64,000 nt of DNA. Origin: Ancylobacter gelatini (lineage in GTDB: Bacteria > Pseudomonadota > Alphaproteobacteria > Rhizobiales > Xanthobacteraceae). The DNA lies in contig NZ_JAKVIL010000005.1 of the NCBI RefSeq assembly GCF_022601675.1, forward strand, positions 271,266 through 335,265, in the 5' to 3' direction. The notes below the pieces were generated by a model. The model was not told the DNA's origin, made no database searches, and worked only from the letters and a program-made list of their open reading frames with translations. A program made the translations under genes and the position numbers. Below, in pieces: positions 34,847-48,166 of the stretch. Numbering within the stretch: position 1 is the stretch's first letter; each line of letters starts with the position of its first letter.

Positions 34847-36262
34847 ATGACCACGCTGCTTGCACGCAATGCCACCGTACTCGTCACCATGGACGGCGCC
34901 CGCCGGGAGATTCCCGGCGGTGGACTGTTCGCCCGCGACGGGCGCATCGAGGCCGTCGGCCCGAGCGAGACCCTGCCCGCCACCGCCGACACGGTGATCG
35001 ACCTTTCCGGCCATGTGGTGATGCCCGGGCTGGTGAACTGCCATCACCATCTCGACCAGACGCTGACCCGCAACCTGCCGGCGGCGCAGAACACCAACCT
35101 GTTCCGCTGGCTCAAGGCGCATTACCTGATCTGGGCCGCACGCACGCCGGAGGCCTCGCGCACCTCGACGCTGGTCGGCCTCGCCGAACTGGCGCTCTCG
35201 GGCTGCACCACCGCGTTCGACCACGCCTATGTATTCCGCAATGGCTGCAAGGTCGACGACCAGATCGCGGCCGCGCGCGAGATCGGCATGCGCTTCATGG
35301 TCTCGCGCGGCTCTATGTCGCTCGGCCAGTCGCGCGGCGGCCTGCCGCCCGACTCCTGCGTCGAGCAGGAGGACGACATCCTCGCCGACTCCGAGCGGGT
35401 GATCGGCGCCTATCACGACCCGAATCCGGGCTCGATGCTGCAGATCGCGCTGGCGCCGTGCTCGCCCTTCTCGGTTTCGGCCGAGCTGATGCGCGAGAGT
35501 GCGGCGATCGCCCGCCGGCACAAGGTGAAGCTTCACACCCATCTGGCCGAGACCGTGGACGAGGAGCGCTACACGCTGGAGCGCTTCGGCAAGCGCCCCG
35601 TCGCCTATATGGAGGAATTGGGCTGGCTCGGTGACGATGTGTGGTTCGCGCACGCTGTGCATGTCGACGACCACGAGATCGGCTGCTTTGCCGGCGCGGG
35701 CGTCGGCGTCTGCCATTGCCCGTCCTCGAACATGCGGCTCGCCTCCGGCATCGCGCCTGTGATGAAATATCGCCGCGCCGGGGTGAAGGTCGGCCTCGGC
35801 GTCGACGGCTCGGCCTCGAACGACGGCAACCACATGCTCGGCGAGGTGCGCCAGGCCATGCTGCTGGCGCGGCTCCAGATTTCGCTGCGCCCGCCGGAAG
35901 GCCCGGACACGGAGCTCTCCACCTCCGATCCCTCGCGCGATGCCGAATGGATGACCGCGCGCCAGGCGCTGGAACTCGGCACGCTGGGCGGCGCCAGCGT
36001 GCTCGGCCGCTCCGACATCGGTGCGCTCGCGCCCGGCATGTGCGCGGACTTCTTCGCGGTGAAGCTCGACGATGTCGGCTTTGCCGGCGGCCTTTCCGAT
36101 CCCGTCGCCGCGAGCGTGTTCTGCGCGCCGGCCCGCGCCAACTGGACCGTGGTGAACGGTCATCCGGTCGTGGCCAATGGCGCGATCACCACCATCGACC
36201 TGCCCGCCATCGTCGCCGAGCACAACCGGCACGCGGCGCGGCTGGCCGCCCTATCGGAGTGA
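34847..36262 (+). CDS. 8-oxoguanine deaminase-type amidohydrolase
   Basis: The 471-residue protein belongs to the amidohydrolase branch with 8-oxoguanine deaminase and hydroxyatrazine hydrolase. It has the metal site NCHHHLDQTLTR (about 64-75), HTHLAETVDEERY, AHAVHVDD and GVDGSASNDGNHM with the final metal Asp. NCHHHLDQ with ThrArgAsn and ALSGCTTAFDH are features I associate with 8-oxoguanine deaminase. A guanine- or cytosine-type deaminase is the alternative. It starts 190 bases after glcD, and its stop is ten bases from glcE. The gap before it holds only a small hairpin (CCGGCC/GGCCGG, 34774-34793). Confidence 0.8.
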   Translation: MTTLLARNATVLVTMDGARREIPGGGLFARDGRIEAVGPSETLPATADTVIDLSGHVVMPGLVNCHHHLDQTLTRNLPAAQNTNLFRWLKAHYLIWAARTPEASRTSTLVGLAELALSGCTTAFDHAYVFRNGCKVDDQIAAAREIGMRFMVSRGSMSLGQSRGGLPPDSCVEQEDDILADSERVIGAYHDPNPGSMLQIALAPCSPFSVSAELMRESAAIARRHKVKLHTHLAETVDEERYTLERFGKRPVAYMEELGWLGDDVWFAHAVHVDDHEIGCFAGAGVGVCHCPSSNMRLASGIAPVMKYRRAGVKVGLGVDGSASNDGNHMLGEVRQAMLLARLQISLRPPEGPDTELSTSDPSRDAEWMTARQALELGTLGGASVLGRSDIGALAPGMCADFFAVKLDDVGFAGGLSDPVAASVFCAPARANWTVVNGHPVVANGAITTIDLPAIVAEHNRHAARLAALSE

Positions 36263-36272
36263 AGCTGAGACC

Positions 36273-37484
36273 ATGAGCGACCGCCTGTGCCCGAGAGACG
36301 AGGCCGAAGTCGTCGAGACCGTCCGCTGGGCGATATCGGAAGGCCGCACCCTGGAGGTGGCCGGCACCGGCTCCAAGCGGCGTCTCGGCCGGCACGTCCA
36401 GACCGATGCCACGCTGGACCTGTCCTCGCTCACTGGCGTCACCCTCTATGAGCCCGAGGAACTGGTGCTCAGCGCCCGCGCCGGCACCCCGCTCAGCGAA
36501 ATCCGCGAGCTGGTGGCCGGCTCCAAGCAGATGCTGGCCTTCGAGCCGATGGATTACGGCCCGCTCTTCGGCAAGCCTTCCGGCGGCGGCACGCTTGGCG
36601 GCATGATGGCGACCAATCTCGCCGGCCCGCGCCGGCCGAGCGCGGGCGCGGCGCGCGACCATGCGCTGGGCCTGCGCGGCGTTTCCGGGCGCGGCGAGGC
36701 GTTCAAGGCCGGCGGGCGGGTGGTGAAGAACGTCACCGGCTACGACCTGCCGCGCGGCCTAGCCGGCTCCTACGGCACGCTCGCCGCCTTCACCGAGTTG
36801 ACCATCAAGGTTCTTCCGCGTCCGGAAACGCAGGAGACCCTGCTGATCCTCGGCCTCGACGAAGCCGCCGGTGCCAGCGCCATGAGCGCGGCGGTCGGCT
36901 CCTATTACGACGTCTCCGGCGCGGCGCACCTGCCGGCCGAGATCGCGGCAACGATCCCCGTCGTGGCGGAGGCCGGCACCTCGATCACCTGCCTGCGGCT
37001 TGAAGGCGTGCTGCCCTCCATCGTCCATCGCCGCGCCAAGCTGGAAGAAATGCTCGGCGCGCGCGGCACGCTGGGCTTCCTCACCGCGGAGAAATCCGCC
37101 GCGCTATGGGAGGCGCTGCGCGACGCGCTGCCATTCGCCATCGACACCACGCGGGCGCTATGGCGCGTCTCCACCGCCCCAATGGCCGCGCCGACGCTCG
37201 GCGCCGCGATGCGCACGCTCGGCGCCGCCTGTTTCTACGACTGGACTGGCGGGCTGGTCTGGATCGAGATGCCAGACGGGGAGCCGCGCGCCGGGACGCT
37301 ACGCACTGCGTTGCGTGAGTTCGGTGGCCACGCCACGCTGATCCGCGCCTCCGAGTCCGCCCGTGCCGCGCTCGACGTGTTCGAGCCGCTCGACGCGGTG
37401 ACCGGGGCGCTGGTGACGCGCATGAAGAACAGTTTCGACCCGAGCCGGGTGCTGAACCCCGGCCGGATGTATGCGGGAGTGTGA
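36273..37484 (+). CDS. glcE: Glycolate oxidase subunit GlcE
   Basis: GlcE is the second FAD-binding-type subunit of glycolate oxidase. The 403-residue protein has the type 4 FAD domain (AGTGSKRRLGR at about 28-38, GGGTLGGMMATNLAGPRR near 105-122, VVKNVTGYDLPRG) and the short C-terminal half seen in GlcE, ending FDPSRVLNPGRMY. The start at ATG 36273 follows the deaminase gene by ten bases, and glcF starts seven bases after its stop. The three genes are almost certainly co-transcribed. Confidence 0.93.
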   Translation: MSDRLCPRDEAEVVETVRWAISEGRTLEVAGTGSKRRLGRHVQTDATLDLSSLTGVTLYEPEELVLSARAGTPLSEIRELVAGSKQMLAFEPMDYGPLFGKPSGGGTLGGMMATNLAGPRRPSAGAARDHALGLRGVSGRGEAFKAGGRVVKNVTGYDLPRGLAGSYGTLAAFTELTIKVLPRPETQETLLILGLDEAAGASAMSAAVGSYYDVSGAAHLPAEIAATIPVVAEAGTSITCLRLEGVLPSIVHRRAKLEEMLGARGTLGFLTAEKSAALWEALRDALPFAIDTTRALWRVSTAPMAAPTLGAAMRTLGAACFYDWTGGLVWIEMPDGEPRAGTLRTALREFGGHATLIRASESARAALDVFEPLDAVTGALVTRMKNSFDPSRVLNPGRMYAGV

Positions 37485-37490
37485 GGCGCC

Positions 37491-38810
37491 ATGCAGACCA
37501 ATTTCTCCCTGGCGCAGCTCGCCGATCCCCATGTCGCCCGTTCCGAGCAGATTCTCCGCGCGTGCGTCCATTGCGGCTTCTGCACCGCGACCTGCCCGAC
37601 CTACACGCTGCTGGGCGACGAGCTGGATTCCCCGCGCGGGCGCATCTACCTGATCAAGGACATGCTAGAGAATGACCGGCCAGCGACGGCCGAGGTCGCC
37701 AAACATGTCGATCGCTGCCTGTCCTGCCTGTCCTGCATGACCACCTGCCCCTCCGGCGTGCACTACATGCACCTCGTCGACCATGCCCGCGCGCATATCG
37801 AGGAGACCTACCGGCGCCCGTTCATGGACCGGATGATGCGCGCCCTGCTGGCGCAGGTTCTGCCGCATCGCGGCCGCTTCCGGCTCGCCATTGCCGGCGC
37901 CATGGTCGCGCGGCCCTTCGCCGGCATCATCGGCTCGATCCCGGGCCTTGCACCGGTGGCGGCGATGCTGAAGCTCGCCCCGGCCCGCCCGGCCTCGCGC
38001 TCGGCCAGCGAGGGCGAGCGGCACTTCCCCGCCGCCGGCCCGCGCCGCGCCCGCGTCGCGCTGCTCGACGGCTGCGCCCAGCCCGTGCTGCGCCCGGAGA
38101 TCGACGAGGCGGCCATCCGCCTCATGACTCGCATGGGTGTGGAAGTGGTACGGCCCAAGGGCGGCGGCTGCTGCGGCTCGCTGACCCATCACATGGGCAA
38201 GGAAGAGCCCGCGCTCGCCAATGCCCGCGCCAATGTCGATGCCTGGTGGCGCGAGATCGAGGGCGAGGGGCTAGACGCCATCATCATCACCACTTCGGGC
38301 TGCGGCACCACCATCAAGGATTACGGCCACATGCTGCGGCTTGAGCCGGCCTATGCCGAGCGCGCGGCCAAGGTCTCAGCGCTCGCCAGGGACATCAGCG
38401 AGTTCCTGGTGGAGCGCGAACTGCCTGTGCCGGTGATCGATGCGGGCACCCGCGTCGCCTATCATTCCGCCTGCTCGCTCCAGCACGGGCAGAAGGTGAA
38501 GACCGCGCCCAAGACCCTGCTGCAGCGCGCGGGCTTCACGGTGCTGGAGCCGGCGGAAGGCCATCTGTGCTGCGGCTCGGCCGGCACCTACAACATTCTC
38601 CAGCCGGAGATCGCCGGCCGCCTGCGCGACCGCAAGGTCGCCAATATCGAGCGTACCGATCCGCAGATCATCGCCGCCGGCAATATTGGCTGCCTGACGC
38701 AGATCGGCGGCGGCACAGCCATCCCGGCCGTCCACACGGTGGAACTGCTGGACTGGGCGACCGGCGGGCCCAGGCCCGACACGCTCGGCGAGATGAACCG
38801 CGCGGCCTGA
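37491..38810 (+). CDS. glcF: Glycolate oxidase iron-sulfur subunit GlcF
   Basis: GlcF passes electrons from the flavin subunits to the respiratory chain. The 439-residue protein has two 4Fe-4S motifs, CVHCGFCTATCP (25-36) and CLSCLSCMTTCP (about 76-87). It also has two cysteine-rich CCG domains (KGGGCCGSL and HLCCGSAGTY) with CXXXC-type partners in LDGCAQP and HSACSLQHGQK. These bind additional Fe-S or heme-quinone-interacting groups in relatives. Length is normal. It closes the glc cluster; a hairpin about 100 bases downstream may end the transcript. Confidence 0.95.
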   Translation: MQTNFSLAQLADPHVARSEQILRACVHCGFCTATCPTYTLLGDELDSPRGRIYLIKDMLENDRPATAEVAKHVDRCLSCLSCMTTCPSGVHYMHLVDHARAHIEETYRRPFMDRMMRALLAQVLPHRGRFRLAIAGAMVARPFAGIIGSIPGLAPVAAMLKLAPARPASRSASEGERHFPAAGPRRARVALLDGCAQPVLRPEIDEAAIRLMTRMGVEVVRPKGGGCCGSLTHHMGKEEPALANARANVDAWWREIEGEGLDAIIITTSGCGTTIKDYGHMLRLEPAYAERAAKVSALARDISEFLVERELPVPVIDAGTRVAYHSACSLQHGQKVKTAPKTLLQRAGFTVLEPAEGHLCCGSAGTYNILQPEIAGRLRDRKVANIERTDPQIIAAGNIGCLTQIGGGTAIPAVHTVELLDWATGGPRPDTLGEMNRAA

Positions 38811-38908
38811 GGTTCGCATCGCTCTCATCGACCAGGAGTGCCGGAGTGAGGGGGTGTTAATCGCGCCGCGAGCGAGCGCCCCTCGCCGACCGGCATCACA
38901 GGACGGAA

Positions 38909-38935
38909 CCGGACTCGGGCAGCGACCGAGTTCGG
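38909..38935 (+). terminator. Possible terminator after the glc cluster
   Basis: CCGGACTCGG (38909-38918) pairs with CCGAGTTCGG (38926-38935) over a seven-base loop, ten base pairs with one G-U. No U run follows. It lies in the 276-base gap between glcF and the asparaginase gene, which otherwise shows only GC-rich unstructured sequence and the asparaginase leader. Confidence 0.4.
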
Positions 38936-39086
38936 ACGGCGAGGCACAATGAGCCGGCCGCCTCCCCGCTTCCGTACGGCCCGTCAGGGCCGGGCAGGCA
39001 GCACAAGCCCCCCGTGATCATTGCCGCGTGACGCCATCGGGCGCCGGGGGCTATCTTCGGTGCGCCCTTCGTCAGGATTCGCCTCC

Positions 39087-40073
39087 ATGCCCCTGCCCCG
39101 CCTGCTCATGCTGTCGCTCGGCGGCACCATCACCATGACCGCCTCGACCGGCGGCGGTATCGCGCCGACGCTCGGCGCCGAGGATCTGATAGCCGCCGTG
39201 CCCGGCCTTGGCACGGTGGCGCGGATCGAGGCGCGCTCCCCGCTGCGCCTGCCGAGCCCGTCGCTCTCCCTCAATCACATCGCGGCGGTGGCGAACGACA
39301 TCCGGGCGGCCTTCGCCGCTGGCGTCGACGGCGCGGTGGTGATCCAGGGCACCGACACCATTGAGGAAACCGCCTTCGCGCTTGATCTGCTGGTGCGCGG
39401 CGAACAGCCGGTGGTGGTGACCGGCGCCATGCGCGGCCCGCAGTCGCCGGGCGCGGAGGGCCCCGCCAACCTGCTCGCCGCCGCCCTCGTCGCGGCCTCG
39501 CGCGAGGCGCGCGGGCTGGGTGCGCTCGCGGTGCTCAACGACGAGATCCACGCCGCGCGCTTCGTGCGCAAGGGCCACACCGCACTCACCTCCGCCTTCG
39601 TCTCCGACAATGGCGGCCCGCTGGGCATCGTCGCCGAAGGCCGGCCCCGGCTGTTTTCCCGCGTTGCCCCGCTCGACCTGCCGCCGCTGGGCAGTGACGA
39701 CGCGCTGCCGGCGGTTGCGCTGGTCAAGATCGCCATGGGCGACGACGGAAGGCTGCTGCGCGCCGTGCCGCAGCTTGGCTTTAGCGGCGTCGTGATCGAG
39801 GGACTGGGCGCGGGCCATGTGCCGGCCGGCATGGCCGATCTGGTCGGCGAGATCACGGCAGCGATGCCGGTCGCGCTCGCCACGCGCACGCTGTCGGGCC
39901 CGGTCTTCACCGGCACCTATGGCTATGCCGGTTCGGAAATCGACCTCATCGGGCGCGGCGTCATGCCCACCGGCTTCCTTTCCCCGGTCAAGGCGCGGCT
40001 GCTGCTGACGCTGGCGCTGGCCGCCGGGCTGGAGCGCGAGGCGATCGCGGGTGCCTTCCGGGCGTTCGGCTGA
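39087..40073 (+). CDS. L-asparaginase (type I/II family)
   Basis: The 328-residue protein hydrolyses asparagine, perhaps also glutamine, to the acid and ammonia. It has the two threonine signatures: SLGGTITMT with Thr 14, and IQGTDTIEETAFALD with Thr 89 and Asp 90. The Lys of the second catalytic triad lies in VRKGHTALTSAF. There is no signal peptide, so it should be cytosolic. The start at ATG 39087 has AGGA about ten bases upstream; an earlier reading from 39021 would add 22 non-family residues. It converges on the histidine phosphatase gene with six bases between. Confidence 0.9.
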   Translation: MPLPRLLMLSLGGTITMTASTGGGIAPTLGAEDLIAAVPGLGTVARIEARSPLRLPSPSLSLNHIAAVANDIRAAFAAGVDGAVVIQGTDTIEETAFALDLLVRGEQPVVVTGAMRGPQSPGAEGPANLLAAALVAASREARGLGALAVLNDEIHAARFVRKGHTALTSAFVSDNGGPLGIVAEGRPRLFSRVAPLDLPPLGSDDALPAVALVKIAMGDDGRLLRAVPQLGFSGVVIEGLGAGHVPAGMADLVGEITAAMPVALATRTLSGPVFTGTYGYAGSEIDLIGRGVMPTGFLSPVKARLLLTLALAAGLEREAIAGAFRAFG

Positions 40074-40079
40074 GGCGGC

Positions 40080-40694
40080 TCAAGGCGCTGGCGTTACGTT
40101 CCAGCTGGAAATGACGCGCATATCGGGGTGACTCGGGTCGAAGCCGAGAATGCTGTAGGTCGCGGTGCCGAGCATGAAGTGCTGCGCCTCGATCAGCGGG
40201 AGTCCGGCCCAGCGGGTGACGAAGCTGCGCCCGAGATGGCCGTGCGAGAACAGGGCGACGGTCCCGCTCAGCAGGCTGAGTTTTCCGATCAGCCGGTCGA
40301 CGCGGGCGGTCATGTCGGCGACCGATTCGCCCCCCGGGCAACCATCGCGAAAGACCTCCCATGCCGGCCAGTCCTTGCGGATGTCGACCGAGCGCCGACC
40401 CTCGAACTCGCCATAGTCCCATTCCGCCAGATCCGGCTCGGTCTCGATCGGCACGTTCATTCCGGCGAGCTCGGCGGTGCGCCGGGCGCGGATGCGCGGG
40501 CTGCACAGCACCCGGTCGAAGGTCACGGCGCCGAGCGGGGCGGCCAGCCGGCGCGCCTCCTCCTCGCCATGCGCGGTCAGCGGAATGTCGGTGCGTCCGG
40601 TGTGCTGGCCGGAGAGCGACCATTCGGTCTGGCCGTGGCGGATGAGGTAGAGGCGGAGGGGCGCGGAGCGGGCGGGCACGGGAGGCGTCGACAT
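40080..40694 (-). CDS. Histidine phosphatase family protein
   Basis: The 204-residue protein has the phosphoglycerate mutase-like signature LYLIRHGQTEW (His 20 as phosphoacceptor), Arg in CSPRIRARRTAEL, Glu in LAEWDYGEFEGR and the second His in FSHGHLGR. These are all active-site positions of the branch. The EWDYGEFEG pattern resembles broad-specificity phosphatases or alpha-ribazole phosphatase. No cobalamin genes are near, so the substrate is open. It stands alone on the minus strand after the asparaginase gene. Confidence 0.88.
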   Translation of the reverse strand: MSTPPVPARSAPLRLYLIRHGQTEWSLSGQHTGRTDIPLTAHGEEEARRLAAPLGAVTFDRVLCSPRIRARRTAELAGMNVPIETEPDLAEWDYGEFEGRRSVDIRKDWPAWEVFRDGCPGGESVADMTARVDRLIGKLSLLSGTVALFSHGHLGRSFVTRWAGLPLIEAQHFMLGTATYSILGFDPSHPDMRVISSWNVTPAP

Positions 40695-40844
40695 GGCGGG
40701 GATTCCATCGCGATGGTGGCGGCAGCCCCTGCGGGCGCCGTCGCGATGTTAGCCCTGTTCGCGCCCGCTCGGCCATGGGCCGTGCGGACAAACCGTCCCA
40801 TGCCGGGGAGTGCGACGGGCACGGCCCCCCTGCCCGAAACGAAA

Positions 40845-40866
40845 CGGGGCGCCCCAAGGCGCCCCG
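40845..40866 (-). terminator. Terminator after pnp
   Basis: CGGGGCGCC (40845-40853) and GGCGCCCCG (40858-40866) form a nine-base-pair stem with a four-base loop. Read on the minus strand it ends CCCCGTTTCGTTT, the same tail as the metK terminator. It lies 26 bases after the pnp stop and ends the large rimP-to-pnp gene series. Confidence 0.7.
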
Positions 40867-40891
40867 CTGGATGGATGCGATGTGTGACCGA

Positions 40892-43042
<2,151 letters not shown>

Positions 43043-43231
43043 GTCTGTCTCTGGCTTTCCGAAACGGATGCCATGGGCAAGACGGCGAGAGGCTCGCTGA
43101 AGGGGTGAGGGCGCGAGCCTCCGGCGATCCTGCCATGGCCGCCGCTTCTCATCGGACGCGGCGAGCCCCATGCCCGCCACTCGTATCATTTCGACGCCCC
43201 GGATTATCCGCCGGCGGCGGCGAAGCAGAAA

Positions 43232-43265
43232 CGGGCGGGCCCGGCGCGACGCCGGACACCGCCCG
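43232..43265 (-). terminator. Composite hairpin between rpsO and pnp
   Basis: CGGGCGG (43232-43238) pairs with CCGCCCG (43259-43265), and inside it CCGGCG (43241-43246) pairs with CGCCGG (43250-43255). On the minus strand it starts six bases after the rpsO stop and is followed by TTTC. In E. coli the rpsO-pnp interval holds a terminator and an RNase III site that controls pnp. This element is in the equivalent place. Confidence 0.6.
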
Positions 43266-43271
43266 CAAAAA

Positions 43272-43541
43272 TCAGCGACGGATGCCCAGCCGCTGGATCA
43301 GGGCCTTGTAGCGGCCTTCCTCGGTCTTCTTGAGATAGTCGAGAAGGCCGCGGCGGGCGGAGACGAGCTTCAGCAGGCCGCGGCGGGAATGGTTGTCCTT
43401 GGCGTGGCTCTTGAAGTGCTCGGTCAGGTTCACGATACGCTCGGTGAGGATCGCGACCTGGACTTCCGCCGAGCCGGTGTCGCCCGGCTTGGTGGCGTAT
43501 TCGGTGATGAGCGCCTGCTTGCGCTCCGCAGTGATCGACAT
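43272..43541 (-). CDS. rpsO: 30S ribosomal protein S15
   Basis: S15 binds 16S rRNA early in 30S assembly. The 89-residue protein has normal length and matches the family throughout: [36 protein letters not shown] and [18 protein letters not shown] on the minus strand lies just before ATG 43541. In many bacteria S15 represses its own mRNA; the leader here (43542-43710) has no structure I can assign to that with confidence. Confidence 0.98.
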   Translation of the reverse strand: MSITAERKQALITEYATKPGDTGSAEVQVAILTERIVNLTEHFKSHAKDNHSRRGLLKLVSARRGLLDYLKKTEEGRYKALIQRLGIRR

Positions 43542-43710
43542 CGGTCTTCCTTTCGATTGTCATGACGATAGAAGCGGCGGCGCACGTCGGCGATGAATCG
43601 CCCTGTCGCCGCCTTGTCCGCCGTTCGGCCGGGCCGGGATGTCGTCCAGCACGGTCGAAGCACTGCGGATCGCGCGGAGGTATGTCCGCAACGCGCCGGC
43701 ACCATACACG

Positions 43711-43731
43711 AAAACGCCAGCGTGGCTAGCG
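43711..43731 (-). terminator. Terminator after truB
   Basis: On the minus strand CGCTAGC (43731-43725) pairs with GCTGGCG (43721-43715) over three bases, including one G-U pair, followed by TTTT (43714-43711). It is 36 bases after the truB stop and separates the truB transcript from rpsO, which must then have its own promoter in 43542-43710. Confidence 0.65.
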
Positions 43732-43766
43732 CGATGTGCGGCGCGCGAGGGCGGTTGGCGCGGCCG

Positions 43767-44765
43767 TCACCGCCCGGAATGGAAAATCCGGCGCGGGTGG
43801 ATTTCACCGGCTTCCGCCTCGCCGAGCGCGATCAGGCGGCCGCCGGCATTGATGGCGACGAAGCCTTCAAGCACCGGCGCGTCGCGCCCGCGCAGGATGA
43901 TGCTCTGGCCATGAGCGAGGCGCGCGGCATCGGCCGGGGAGACCCGGAGCGCCGGCAGCGTGTCGAGCCCGACATCCACCGGCCGGAGCGCTTCCATCGG
44001 CGCGGCGTCGTCCATCGCCTCGGAGATTTCGCGCAGCCGCGCCAGCGGCACGAGATCGGCCTCCGCAAAGGTGCCGACGCAGGTGCGGCGCAGGGCGGCG
44101 ATGTGGCCGCGCGTGCCGAGCAGGCGGCCGATATCGCGGGCGATCGAGCGCACATAGGTGCCCTTCCCGCATTCGGCCTCGAACACCGCATGGTCGGCAT
44201 CGGGTTCGTCGATCAGCTCGATGCGGTGGATCACCACGGTGCGCGCCGCAAGTTCCACCACGATGCCGTCGCGGGCGAGGTCATAGGCGCGCTCGCCATT
44301 GATCTTCAGCGCCGAATAGGCCGGCGGGACCTGCTGGATCTCTCCGCGAAAACTTTCCAGCGCGTCGAGGATCGCCGCGCGGGACGGGCGCACGTCGGAG
44401 GTGGCGACCGACGCTCCCTCGCTGTCGTCGGTATCGGTCTCGATGCCCCAACGCACGGTGAAGCGGTAGATCTTGCGGCCGTCCATGACGAAGGGCACGG
44501 TCTTGGTGGCCTCGCCGAGCGCGATCGGCAGGCAGCCGGAAGCGAGCGGGTCGAGCGTGCCGGCATGGCCGGCTTTCTTGGCCGAGAACAGCCATTTCAC
44601 CGCGCCGACCGCCTGTGTCGAGGTCATCCCGATAGGCTTGTCCAGCAGCACCCAGCCGTCAATGTCGCGCTTGGGGCGGCGCTTGCGGGCCGGCGCGTCC
44701 TTCACCGGCAGCGCCGGCGCATCGAGCGCCTCGGCGGAAAGCGGCGCGTTCACCGGGGCGTTCAT
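43767..44765 (-). CDS. truB: tRNA pseudouridine(55) synthase
   Basis: TruB makes the universal pseudouridine 55 in the T loop of tRNA. The 332-residue protein has the catalytic Asp 72 in [15 protein letters not shown], the upstream [12 protein letters not shown] and the core [13 protein letters not shown]. The first 30 residues form a flexible Ala/Pro extension, and a PUA-like C-terminal region follows about residue 250. Its ATG overlaps the rbfA stop by four bases, so translation is coupled. Confidence 0.96.
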   Translation of the reverse strand: MNAPVNAPLSAEALDAPALPVKDAPARKRRPKRDIDGWVLLDKPIGMTSTQAVGAVKWLFSAKKAGHAGTLDPLASGCLPIALGEATKTVPFVMDGRKIYRFTVRWGIETDTDDSEGASVATSDVRPSRAAILDALESFRGEIQQVPPAYSALKINGERAYDLARDGIVVELAARTVVIHRIELIDEPDADHAVFEAECGKGTYVRSIARDIGRLLGTRGHIAALRRTCVGTFAEADLVPLARLREISEAMDDAAPMEALRPVDVGLDTLPALRVSPADAARLAHGQSIILRGRDAPVLEGFVAINAGGRLIALGEAEAGEIHPRRIFHSGR

Positions 44766-45181
44766 TGGTCGTCTCCGTCGGTCTCGTTGTCGGTGCCGAG
44801 GTCGCGCTGCACGTCGGGCGAGCGCAGAAGCGCGTCAATCCGCGCGCCTTCCTCAAAGGAGGTATCCAGCCGAAACCGCAGTTCCGGGGTGTATTTCAGC
44901 TCGACGCGCCGGGAGATTTCGCCACGCAACGGCTTGGCATTGGCAGCCAGAGCGGCGATGGCCTCCTTCTCGCCCTTGCCGCCGAGCGGCATGACGTAGC
45001 AGGTGGCGATCTTGAGATCGGGGCTCATCCGCACCTCGGGCACGGTGATCAGCACGCGCGCCAGCGCGGGATCGGGAAGATCGCCGCGCGAGAGAATATC
45101 GGAGAGCGCATGGCGCACCAGTTCGCCCACGCGCAACTGGCGCTGGCTCGGGCCGGAACCCGAACCGGTCTTGTTCTTCAT
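44762..45181 (-). CDS. rbfA: Ribosome-binding factor A
   Basis: RbfA binds the immature 30S subunit and helps mature the 5' end of 16S rRNA. The 139-residue protein has the family features [35 protein letters not shown] and [18 protein letters not shown]. The C-terminus is an acidic tail. It follows infB by 138 bases containing two strong hairpins and precedes truB with a four-base overlap, the common infB-rbfA-truB order. Confidence 0.96.
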   Translation of the reverse strand: MKNKTGSGSGPSQRQLRVGELVRHALSDILSRGDLPDPALARVLITVPEVRMSPDLKIATCYVMPLGGKGEKEAIAALAANAKPLRGEISRRVELKYTPELRFRLDTSFEEGARIDALLRSPDVQRDLGTDNETDGDDQ

Positions 45182-45202
45182 GATCGTTTACAAACCTTCA
45201 GG

Positions 45203-45302
45203 GCCCGCCCCGGACGGGGCACGGGCCGGCTTCGACCGGGACAGGCGGATTTGGACCGCCGATCCCCGCGGAATTTTTCGGGCGCCCGCTGCCGGGCGCC
45301 CG
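45203..45302 (-). promoter_or_regulatory. Two strong hairpins in the infB-rbfA spacer
   Basis: GCCCG (45203-45207) with CGGGC (45222-45226), with inner C/G pairing, forms one hairpin. CGGGCGCCCG (45279-45288) pairs perfectly with CGGGCGCCCG (45293-45302), each arm being itself palindromic, around CTGC. On the minus strand the second hairpin is followed by A residues, not U, so it is more likely an mRNA processing or stabilising element than a terminator. Confidence 0.45.
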
Positions 45303-45319
45303 GGTCTAACAGGTGCAGA

Positions 45320-48103
<2,784 letters not shown>

Positions 48104-48166
48104 TCGGTTTCCGTTCCTCGACATCCACGCCCTGCGCGGGGATGCGTCATATCTGTGCACCAGCCT

